Under the pieces are notes generated by a model. That model was not told the DNA's origin, did no database searches, and worked only from the letters and a program-made list of their open reading frames with translations. Source: an uncultured Lachnospiraceae bacterium (GTDB taxonomy: Bacteria; Bacillota_A; Clostridia; Lachnospirales; Lachnospiraceae). Taken from it: 11,752 nt of DNA. Positions 6,277 through 11,752 of this stretch are shown here, piece after piece (within the stretch, counting starts at the first letter, position 1; each line of letters starts with the position of its first letter). Where the stretch lies: assembly GCA_910587905.1 (NCBI GenBank), contig CAJUOF010000130.1, forward strand, positions 1 through 11,752, given 5' to 3'. Both the position numbers and the translations under genes were made by a program.

Positions 6277-7329
6277 ATGGTTCAAAAACGAATTTCAGTG
6301 TTGATGACTCTGCTTCTCAGCGTGAGTTTGGTTCTCGGAGGCTGCGGCAGCTCTTCCGACCAGACAAAAGAATCTGCTACCGCCGGCGTGATGGAGGAGG
6401 GAGTGCCAACCAGTGGAACTCTTGGGAAGAAACAGACGGGCAGCGGAAATACGCAGGACGGGAAACCTGCAAAAGCAGATCCGGAGAAAAGTTCGGAGGA
6501 GTCACCTTCCGGAGGGAGAGACAACAAGCCGGTGGTTCTTGTTCCGGAGGCCTCCGGAGAGACAGTATATGAGAAGGAACTGGCTGTCATGGATGCCTCT
6601 CATTTGGAGGATGGCTATGTGATGGTAAAATATCTGGGGCAGGGGAAAAAAGTCAAGCTTCAGGTGGAGACACCGGAAGGAGTGACTTACACCTACACCA
6701 AGGGGGAGGGATACGAAGTCTTTCCGCTGACGGGCGGGGATGGAGACTATAAGATTTCCGTCTGGGAACAGCGGCCCTCCAAGGGGGATTATCTGAATGT
6801 GTTTAATCAGACTGTGTCGGCGAAGATTGACAATGAATTTTCTCCCTACCTTTATCCCAATCAATATGTGAATTTCTCGCCGGACAGCAAGACAGTGGCT
6901 CTTGGCGCCGAACTGGTTACGGGGGCGGCGGATGATCTGGAGGCTGTTGAGAGGATTTTTACTTATATCACAGAAAACATCACCTATGACATGGATAAGG
7001 CGAAGAATGTCCAGAGCGGCTATGTGCCGGTGGTGGATGAGATTTTGGATTCCGGTACGGGGATCTGTTTTGACTACGCGGCGGTTATGGCGACTATGCT
7101 TCGAACCCAGCGGATTCCCACCAGGCTGGAAATTGGATATGCAGGGGACGTTTACCATGCCTGGATCAGCACTCACATCGATGGAGTCGGATGGGTCAAC
7201 GGGATCATTCAGTTTGACGGCTCCGAATGGCAGCTGATGGATCCGACCTTCGCGGCGAATTCCAGCAGTTCTGCGCTCAAGGACTTTATCAGTGAGGGTG
7301 ACAATTACCAAGTGAAATATCTTTATTAG
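6277..7329 (+). CDS. lipoprotein with transglutaminase-like domain
   Basis: A 350-residue predicted lipoprotein. A basic N-terminus and hydrophobic stretch lead to the lipobox LGGC, with Cys23 as the lipidation site, so it should sit on the outer face of the membrane. Residues 24-85 are a low-complexity, polar, Ser/Gly/Lys-rich linker, then a beta-rich region (about 90-190). The C-terminal transglutaminase-like fold (about 215-330) has its full catalytic triad: Cys264 in GTGICFDYAAVMATMLR, His294 in VYHAWI and Asp322 in LMDPTF. Bacterial members of this fold can be proteases, amidases or cross-linking enzymes; which applies here cannot be told. ATG 6277 follows TTGAGGGG. It lies between the ATPase and the platform-protein genes, with 18-nt and 9-nt gaps, so a role in assembling, processing or anchoring the pilus-like structure is plausible but inferred. 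Confidence 0.88.
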   Translation: MVQKRISVLMTLLLSVSLVLGGCGSSSDQTKESATAGVMEEGVPTSGTLGKKQTGSGNTQDGKPAKADPEKSSEESPSGGRDNKPVVLVPEASGETVYEKELAVMDASHLEDGYVMVKYLGQGKKVKLQVETPEGVTYTYTKGEGYEVFPLTGGDGDYKISVWEQRPSKGDYLNVFNQTVSAKIDNEFSPYLYPNQYVNFSPDSKTVALGAELVTGAADDLEAVERIFTYITENITYDMDKAKNVQSGYVPVVDEILDSGTGICFDYAAVMATMLRTQRIPTRLEIGYAGDVYHAWISTHIDGVGWVNGIIQFDGSEWQLMDPTFAANSSSSALKDFISEGDNYQVKYLY

Positions 7330-7338
7330 GGGGACTTT

Positions 7339-8391
7339 ATGGGACAGATATCCAAAAAGCCGTTGAAGAATCGGGAGCTGGCCACATTCTGCGAACAGAT
7401 GGCGATGATGCTCAGGGCGGGAATTTCCTCTCTGGAGGGGATCTCGATCTTAAAGGAGAGCCTGGAGGATTCAGAAGGACGGGCGATTCTGGCGGAGGTG
7501 TATGAGGAACTGGAATTGAGCGGTGATCTCCACGGAGCACTTGTGAAGACAGGAGTTTTCCCCCAATATTTTCTGAACCTGGCAGAGATCGGAGAACGGT
7601 CCGGGAGGCTGGACGAGGTCTTCTCTTCCCTGGCCGTCTACTATGACAGACAGGATGCCCTGTCGAAAAATATCAAGAGCGCAGTGACCTACCCTTGTGT
7701 GATGATCGGGATGATGCTGGCTGTGATTTTGGTGTTGGTGATTCGAGTGATGCCTATTTTTAGCCGGGTCTATGAACAGTTGGGAACAGAGATGAGCGGC
7801 ATTTCCAGGAGTATCATGAATCTTGGAACCTGGCTTGGGCGCTATAGTTTGGCGATTGTGGTGATCGCCGTCCTTTTGGTGGTCTTGGCGCTCTATCTCT
7901 CTCTGACGGGAAGTGGCCGGAGACATCTGGCCGCCATGGGCCGCCGGCTCCCTTTTACAAAGCGGATTTATGAAGCTACGGCTCTCAGCCGCTTTGCCGA
8001 CGGCATGGCGATTACCTTAAAGAGCGGACTGGACTCTGACGAGGGGCTGGAGCTTTCCGGAAAGCTGACGGAGAGTGAAGAGCTCAGGGAGAAGATTGAA
8101 GTGTGCCGCAAAAAGACGGCGGAGGGAACGGAACTGGGGGAGGCATTTAAGGAGACTGGTGTGTTCTCCGGCCTTCATGCCAGAATGGTCAATGTGGGGA
8201 TTCTGTCTGGCTCTCTGGATCAAGTGATGGAGCGGGTGGCAGAGCAGTATGCCGAGGAGGCCAATGACCGGATTGCAAAAACCGTGTCCCGCCTGGAACC
8301 GACGCTGGTTGCCGTGATGTCGATTCTGGTGGGGATGATCTTATTGTCGGTGATGCTGCCGCTTATGGGAATCATGAGCGGAATCGGCTGA
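7339..8391 (+). CDS. PilC/GspF-family inner-membrane platform protein
   Basis: A 350-residue polytopic membrane protein of the type II secretion F family (PilC, GspF, ComGB), which forms the membrane platform the ATPase acts on. There are two cytoplasmic T2SSF repeats: residues about 15-120, with CEQMAMMLRAGISSLEGISIL and AEIGERSGRLDEVF, and about 215-320, with LSRFADGMAITLKSGL and NVGILSGSLDQVMERVAEQY. Membrane helices are at about 119-142, 170-189 and 321-345. The conserved SAVTYPCVM enters the first helix, and MLPLMGIMSGIG ends the protein in the manner typical of the family. It is shorter than Gram-negative PilC (about 400) and similar to ComGB. AGGGGG (7328-7333) overlaps the stop of the lipoprotein gene and sits 5 nt before the ATG, indicating tight coupling. 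Confidence 0.93.
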   Translation: MGQISKKPLKNRELATFCEQMAMMLRAGISSLEGISILKESLEDSEGRAILAEVYEELELSGDLHGALVKTGVFPQYFLNLAEIGERSGRLDEVFSSLAVYYDRQDALSKNIKSAVTYPCVMIGMMLAVILVLVIRVMPIFSRVYEQLGTEMSGISRSIMNLGTWLGRYSLAIVVIAVLLVVLALYLSLTGSGRRHLAAMGRRLPFTKRIYEATALSRFADGMAITLKSGLDSDEGLELSGKLTESEELREKIEVCRKKTAEGTELGEAFKETGVFSGLHARMVNVGILSGSLDQVMERVAEQYAEEANDRIAKTVSRLEPTLVAVMSILVGMILLSVMLPLMGIMSGIG

Positions 8392-8406
8392 GAAAGGGGT
8401 TAGAAT

Positions 8407-8739
8407 ATGAACCGTTTCAGCGACAGAAAGACACATTCCGTGCCTGGCTTTTTGCTCCCGCTCATCTTGTTTCTCGTGATTTTTGTTTTTGCCTTTCAGG
8501 GGATTGTTTCCATCTCAGATACGACCGCTGAAAAAGAGATGGAGGGACTTGAGCAGACGGTTTACCGGGATATTGTCCATTGCTATGCGTCGGAAGGATA
8601 TTACCCGATGGATATTGAGTATTTAAAAGAGCATTACGGCCTCGTTTGGAATGAAGAGCGGTACTGGATCGACTACCAGCCCATCGGTTCCAATTTGATG
8701 CCGGATGTGACTGTGGTGAAACATGGAGGTGGAAAGTGA
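8407..8739 (+). CDS. small single-helix protein resembling a pilin without Glu5
   Basis: A 110-residue protein of no firmly recognised family. A basic leader (R3, R7, K8) is followed by PG14-F15-LLPL and a hydrophobic helix at about 15-35. This resembles a prepilin cleavage site (Gly then Phe), but the position of the conserved Glu5 is Leu19 and Pro18 sits beside it. The soluble part is short: a helix (about 41-60) running into CYASEGYYPMDIEYLKEHYG. This recalls the region of GspG-like pseudopilins in which an alpha-helix ends near a YP motif. AAAGGGG lies 6-12 nt before ATG 8407, and the next gene overlaps its last codons. Its position right after the GspF gene matches that of ComGC in comG operons. 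A pilin or minor pseudopilin role is an inference from helix, size and position. Confidence 0.75.
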   Translation: MNRFSDRKTHSVPGFLLPLILFLVIFVFAFQGIVSISDTTAEKEMEGLEQTVYRDIVHCYASEGYYPMDIEYLKEHYGLVWNEERYWIDYQPIGSNLMPDVTVVKHGGGK

Positions 8740-9194
8740 AATTAAAGACGGACTTCCTGTTCACGCTATTGCTGTTTTGTGTATTTGCTATATCGGCGTT
8801 CAGTCTGGTGATTATCGGAGCCGGTGTCTATGAAAACAGCGTCTCATCTATGGAACAGAATTTCGAGGGACGGACAGCTCTGGCTTACGTGGCGGAAAAG
8901 GTGAGACAGAACGATGCGGGCGCCGGTGTTTCCGCCTCCGACGATATGTTAAAAATCACGACAGAGGATGCGGACGGGAGCTACACCCTTTATATTTACG
9001 AGCATGAAGGATACCTCAGGGAGCTGTTTACCAGGACAGAGCTGCCATTTGATGCGGAGGCTGGGCAGAAGCTTTTGGAGGTAGAGGATTTTTCCGTATC
9101 AGAAAAGGCAGAGGGACTTTTGGAAATTTCCACGGTCGGCGAGGGGGAGGATGCAATTTCCCTGCTGCTTCACCTCAAATCGGCGGAGTCCTAG
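8736..9194 (+). CDS. DUF4860-like membrane-anchored small protein
   Basis: A 152-residue protein that starts with GTG; GGAGGTG at 8725-8731 is an excellent ribosome binding site 4 nt before it. The start overlaps the stop of the preceding gene (GTGA). After a short basic N-terminus comes one membrane helix (about 7-29, TDFLFTLLLFCVFAISAFSL), then YENSVSSMEQNFEGRTALAYVAEKVRQND, a helix continuing out of the membrane as in pilins. The rest (about 70-150) is predicted beta-rich and soluble. The pattern FTLLLFCVFAIS...VIIGAGVY...RTALAYVAEKVRQND matches my memory of the DUF4860 family (PF16152), whose function is unknown. No canonical prepilin cleavage motif is present. Topology and place in the operon suggest a minor pilin-like part. 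Confidence 0.82.
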   Translation: MKLKTDFLFTLLLFCVFAISAFSLVIIGAGVYENSVSSMEQNFEGRTALAYVAEKVRQNDAGAGVSASDDMLKITTEDADGSYTLYIYEHEGYLRELFTRTELPFDAEAGQKLLEVEDFSVSEKAEGLLEISTVGEGEDAISLLLHLKSAES

Positions 9195-9232
9195 AGTTCC
9201 ATCGTTTTGCGAAACCTGATCGATGATTTCCG

Positions 9233-9240
9233 AAAGGAAG
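9233..9240 (+). promoter_or_regulatory. ribosome binding site that fixes the start at 9247
   Basis: AAAGGAAG ends 6 nt before ATG 9247. The in-frame ATG at 9223 has no purine-rich sequence at the right distance, so 9247 is preferred. This shortens the protein by 8 residues and puts the basic leader right before the hydrophobic helix. Confidence 0.7.
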
Positions 9241-9246
9241 ACGGCC

Positions 9247-9726
9247 ATGTCAAATAGAAGACACAGATCCAGCCTGTTTCTGCTGGAACTGATACTTGTC
9301 ATTTTTTTCTTTTCCCTGGCAAGTGCAGTTTGTATTCAGTTGTTTGTAAAGGCTCATCTGACGGAGCAGGAGACAAAGGCTTTAAACCATGCGATCCCTC
9401 TGGCGGAGAGTGCAGCAGAAGCCTTTCACAGTGTTTCCGGAAATCTGGAGGAACTTAGGAGTTTGTTCCCGGAGGGACATCTGAGTGAGGACGGGGGCAG
9501 TTTCCAGGTTTTTTACGATAAAGACTGGCATCCGGCAGAGGATGGGGAAGGAGTCTATGTTCTGGCAATTGTGCCAGGGGACGCTTTGCCCGCGGCATCG
9601 GCCGGCCGGTCCCCAAAAGAGGCACGTGCATTGGCGCAGGCTGCGGTCAGGGTCAGCAGTGAGGATGGAGTAATCTATGAACTTGCGGCTGCCGTTCAGA
9701 TTCCTCGGACGGTTCCTGCATCTTAG
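9247..9726 (+). CDS. prepilin-like protein with N-terminal cleavage/methylation motif
   Basis: A 159-residue protein with a class III signal. The basic leader MSNRRHRSS is followed by S9-L10-FLLE14-LILVIFFF, where Glu14 falls at position +5 of the predicted mature pilin and starts a helix at about 10-36. The residue before the scissile bond is Ser rather than the usual Gly, and the first mature residue would be Leu. The helix continues (about 38-75) as in pilin N-terminal spines, followed by a soluble domain with alternating hydrophobic residues typical of beta strands (VYVLAIVP, EDGVIYELAAAVQI). This is the clearest pilin-type signal in the operon and most resembles minor pilins of the GspI/ComGD type. 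It needs a prepilin peptidase, not encoded in this window. A 52-nt gap separates it from the preceding gene. Confidence 0.8.
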   Translation: MSNRRHRSSLFLLELILVIFFFSLASAVCIQLFVKAHLTEQETKALNHAIPLAESAAEAFHSVSGNLEELRSLFPEGHLSEDGGSFQVFYDKDWHPAEDGEGVYVLAIVPGDALPAASAGRSPKEARALAQAAVRVSSEDGVIYELAAAVQIPRTVPAS

Positions 9727-9774
9727 AAGCGGAGAGCTGCCGAACAGCTTTCCTGTTGAAAACGGGAGTTTTTT

Positions 9775-10299
9775 ATGGAAAAGAACAAACACAATTCGTT
9801 CGGTATGGGAGTCGGAGCTACTTCCATTCTTATGATTTTTGTATTGCTGTGCCTGGTGGTCTTTGCCATGCTCTCTCTGGTCAATGCCAATGCGGACAAA
9901 AAGCTGAACGACAGGCTGGCGAGCAGGACGAAGGCTTATTATTCGGCCTGTGACAAAGCGGAGACTCTTTTGGAGGATGTGGACTGCAGCCTGGAACAAC
10001 TGTATCTGGAAAATCCGGAACCGGAGGATTATCTTGTGGCCTGTCTTTCCTACCTGAATGGGGCCGGTGGTGTAGCAGTTCCGGAGGAGGATGGGACAGG
10101 AGCGAGATTCTCTTTTTCAGTGATTATCAGTGATGAGCAGCATTTGTCGGTGGTGGCGGATGTGCCGAAAGAGCCCTCAGCGGGCGGACAGTATTACACA
10201 ATAAAGGCCTGGCAGACCATGGCGAGACAGGTCTGGGAGCCGGACACGAAACTTCCGGTCATGGAATCGGAGATGCCGGAGCTTCTGATGCCGGAGTGA
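9775..10299 (+). CDS. small membrane-anchored protein, last gene of the pilus-like operon
   Basis: A 174-residue protein I cannot assign to a named family. The N-terminus MEKNKHNSFGMGVGATS precedes one membrane helix (about 15-37), then NANADKKLNDRLASRTKAYYSACDKAETLLEDVD, a long helix emerging from the membrane as in pilins. The rest is predicted beta-rich (FSFSVIISDEQHLSVVADV) and ends in a WQTMARQVWEPDTKLP tail. Three cysteines (59, 71, 90) lie in the outer domain, where a disulfide is possible. F9-G10 before the helix has no Glu at +5, so canonical prepilin processing is not evident. ACGGGAG at 9762-9768 precedes ATG 9775. A terminator follows the stop. By topology and place it may be a large minor-pilin-like part, comparable to ComGG or GspK position. 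Confidence 0.78.
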   Translation: MEKNKHNSFGMGVGATSILMIFVLLCLVVFAMLSLVNANADKKLNDRLASRTKAYYSACDKAETLLEDVDCSLEQLYLENPEPEDYLVACLSYLNGAGGVAVPEEDGTGARFSFSVIISDEQHLSVVADVPKEPSAGGQYYTIKAWQTMARQVWEPDTKLPVMESEMPELLMPE

Positions 10300-10311
10300 C
10301 CAGAGTAGAGA

Positions 10312-10350
10312 AATTGCCTGTTTTCACAATGGAAACCAGGCAATTCTTTC
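10312..10350. terminator. terminator between convergent genes
   Basis: AATTGCCTG (10312-10320) pairs with CAGGCAATT (10337-10345). After one mismatch the stem extends with TTTC (10322-10325) against GAAA (10332-10335), leaving a 6-nt loop. The sequence TTCTTTCC closes the right side. It sits 13 nt after the last pilus-like gene and just past the 3' end of the minus-strand gene that stops at 10364. It probably serves the plus-strand operon and may work for both. Confidence 0.8.
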
Positions 10351-10363
10351 CAAGAAGTATCGT

Positions 10364-11005
10364 TTATAGTTTAGAATATCCGTATCCGTTTACGAAGGCG
10401 TCCAGCTTCTCCCCATTTTTGCAGAAAGGACAGTTCTCGAACTCATAGGCTTGATAGCCGGGAATGTCTCTGACGGTGAAGGCTGAGACGATGGGAAAGC
10501 CCTGGATCACATCGACGGCGCTGAACAGAGAGCAGATGCCCGTCACGGTGCCTCCGTAGTAGCGGATGCACTCCAAGCTCCGGTTGATAGTCTGTCCGGT
10601 GGTGGTGGAGGCTAAAAGCAGGAGTACATGCTTGTTTTTGATGGAAGGTGTTAGGTTGTCCCGGAAGATCATCTGGTTGTTGCTGTTGAACTCCGGCGTG
10701 ATCACATAGACGGTCTCATGGCTGTTGGTGGAGACGAAGTCGCGGGCCTCCAGCTCGGCTGCCATGTAAGCGCCGACCACCTCGCAGCCGTCCATGCAGA
10801 CGATGGTATCGATGACAGTGGTATTGACGATCTTACCCACCAGATTTTTGGCGGCGGCGGTGGCTTCACTGCACCTGGTTCGAAGGCCGGTCACATCAAT
10901 ATAATAGTTGACGTGGGAATGGCTGGTGGCAAAGTGGCCGTGAATGGCGCGGAGCACCACGCTGTGATCGTCTTTTGCATAAAATTTCATGACGCGTGAT
11001 TCCAT
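10364..11005 (-). CDS. phosphoribosyltransferase-fold protein (orotate PRTase-like)
   Basis: A 213-residue cytoplasmic protein resembling type I phosphoribosyltransferases of the PyrE-like group. Recognisable parts are the YYIDVTGLRTR entry (34-43), VCMDGCEVVGAYMAAELE (69-86) at the fold's hood/loop region, and the PRPP-loop region HVLLLLASTTTGQTI (126-140) followed by YYGGTVTGICSLFSAVD. In catalytic enzymes the loop is normally preceded by two acidic residues (VDDV-TTGGT); here they are Ala-Ser, so activity as a normal PRTase is in doubt. The C-terminus has a CPFC pair (C192, C195), as in several PyrE-like proteins, possibly metal-binding. The start is supported by AGAGGGGGT, complement of 11010-11018, a few bases upstream, and a promoter is visible beyond it. 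It is convergent with the pilus-like operon and divergent from prmA. Confidence 0.8.
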   Translation of the reverse strand: MESRVMKFYAKDDHSVVLRAIHGHFATSHSHVNYYIDVTGLRTRCSEATAAAKNLVGKIVNTTVIDTIVCMDGCEVVGAYMAAELEARDFVSTNSHETVYVITPEFNSNNQMIFRDNLTPSIKNKHVLLLLASTTTGQTINRSLECIRYYGGTVTGICSLFSAVDVIQGFPIVSAFTVRDIPGYQAYEFENCPFCKNGEKLDAFVNGYGYSKL

Positions 11006-11030
11006 AAAATACCCCCTCTGTAATGATATT

Positions 11031-11059
11031 TTGAAATAAGGAAAACATCTGGTTATATT
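11031..11059 (+). promoter_or_regulatory. predicted promoter of prmA
   Basis: TTGAAA (11031-11036) and TATATT (11054-11059) lie 17 nt apart. Transcription would start near 11066 and leave a leader of about 76 nt before the prmA ATG. Its -10 box overlaps that of the opposing promoter. Confidence 0.65.
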
Positions 11060-11085
11060 TTATCGTATATAGGGGAAACATGCAA
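11057..11085 (-). promoter_or_regulatory. predicted promoter of the phosphoribosyltransferase-like gene
   Basis: Read on the minus strand, TTGCAT (complement of 11080-11085) and TAAAAT (complement of 11057-11062) lie 17 nt apart. Transcription would start near 11050, about 45 nt before the ATG at 11005. Its -10 box shares bases 11057-11059 with the prmA promoter. Confidence 0.6.
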
Positions 11086-11141
11086 GAAATAATCTGAAAA
11101 AATACAAAGACGGAACTAAAGTTTGGAAAAGGGGAACCATT

Positions 11142-11752
11142 ATGAAATGGAAGAGATACACCATTGACACCACGACGGCCGCCGTGGACCTGATTGGCAG
11201 CATGCTGGAAGAGCATGGAATCGAGGGGATCGAGATCGAGGACAACGTGCCCCTGACGGAGGCGGAGACGAAGGGGATGTTCATCGATATTCTTCCGGAA
11301 CTTCCGCCGGACGAGGGTAAGGCGAGAGTTTCTTTCTATCTGGACGAGGGGACGGAGGACGAGACGCTTCTTTCCGGAATTGGGGAGGGGCTTTCGGAGC
11401 TTCGGCTTTTCGTGGACGTGGGGGAGGGAACCATAACGGCTTCCGAGACGGAGGACAAGGACTGGATCAACAACTGGAAGCAGTATTTCCATCCCTTCAC
11501 GGTGGATGACATTCTGATCAAGCCTACCTGGGAGGAGGTGCCCAAGGAGCATGGGGACAAGCTGATGATCGAGATTGATCCGGGGACGGCCTTCGGGACC
11601 GGTTCCCACGAGACCACCCAGCTCTGCATCAGGCAGCTTCAAAAATATCTGGAAGAGGGGGACCGGGTCTTTGACATCGGGACGGGAAGCGGAATTCTGG
11701 CCATTGCGGCGCTGAAGCTCGGGGCGTCCTTCGCCTTTGGCACGGATCTGGA
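11142..11752 (+). CDS. prmA: ribosomal protein L11 methyltransferase, 5' part
   Basis: The first 203 codons are present and the gene runs off the right edge. PrmA uses S-adenosylmethionine to trimethylate ribosomal protein L11. The N-terminal substrate-recognition domain starts with MKWKRYTIDTTTAAVDLI and contains IEIED. The family linker DKDWINNWKQYFHPF is at 106-119. The PrmA signature IDPGTAFGTGSHETT is at 145-159, and SAM-binding motif I VFDIGTGSGILAIAALKLGA at 176-195. The start is fixed by AAAAGGGG (about 11127-11134) before ATG 11142. It reads away from the phosphoribosyltransferase-like gene, and a promoter is visible upstream. About 110 residues of the catalytic domain should lie beyond the window. 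Confidence 0.95.
   Translation, partial: MKWKRYTIDTTTAAVDLIGSMLEEHGIEGIEIEDNVPLTEAETKGMFIDILPELPPDEGKARVSFYLDEGTEDETLLSGIGEGLSELRLFVDVGEGTITASETEDKDWINNWKQYFHPFTVDDILIKPTWEEVPKEHGDKLMIEIDPGTAFGTGSHETTQLCIRQLQKYLEEGDRVFDIGTGSGILAIAALKLGASFAFGTDL

Noticed and set aside
6502..7311. Minus-strand reading frame of 269 codons opposite the transglutaminase-like lipoprotein
   Set aside because: The plus-strand protein has a lipobox and full catalytic triad; the antisense product shows no motif.
9735..9757. Small competing hairpins (AGCTG/CAGCT and AACAG/CTGTT) before the last operon gene
   Set aside because: Only 5-bp stems with no T-run; likely chance, though they could affect mRNA processing.

Overview
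The window reads as chromosomal DNA of an anaerobic Firmicute of class Clostridia, most likely a GC-rich Lachnospiraceae-type genome. The grounds are G/C-rich third codon positions, strong Shine-Dalgarno sequences before nearly every gene, consensus SigA promoters, a butyrate-type thiolase and 3-hydroxyacyl-CoA dehydrogenase pair, and a DUF4860-like small protein of a kind I associate with Lachnospiraceae. The taxonomic call is an inference from gene content.

Region 1 (about 156-5058, plus strand) is a metabolic block: a thiolase, a 383-residue 3-hydroxyacyl-CoA dehydrogenase with an extra C-terminal domain, a CdaR/sugar-diacid-type regulator broken by a one-base frameshift near 3298-3301, and an MOFRL-type glycerate 2-kinase that overlaps the regulator's stop codon. 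A hairpin with a T-run lies between thiolase and dehydrogenase. A perfect 15-bp stem with a GAAA loop ends the block.

Region 2 (5081-10350, plus strand) looks like one self-contained transcription unit. It opens with a textbook promoter (TTGACA, 17-nt spacer, TATAAT) and ends in a terminator. It encodes a PilT-type ATPase, a lipoprotein with an intact transglutaminase-like Cys-His-Asp triad, a PilC/GspF-type inner-membrane platform protein, and four small proteins each with one N-terminal membrane helix. One of the four has a recognisable prepilin motif and another resembles a pilin without the usual Glu5. The layout recalls the ComG operon of Gram-positive bacteria (ATPase, GspF, string of small pilins), but the motor is PilT-like and a transglutaminase-like lipoprotein is inserted. 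I see no PilB, prepilin peptidase or canonical major pilin here. This is the best candidate for an under-described system.

Region 3 (10364-11752) holds a minus-strand phosphoribosyltransferase-fold protein whose PRPP loop lacks the usual acidic pair. It is divergent from the start of prmA (ribosomal protein L11 methyltransferase, cut by the window edge). The two share an intergenic region in which predicted promoters on opposite strands overlap at their -10 boxes.

No tRNA, rRNA, CRISPR array, insertion sequence or integrase was seen.
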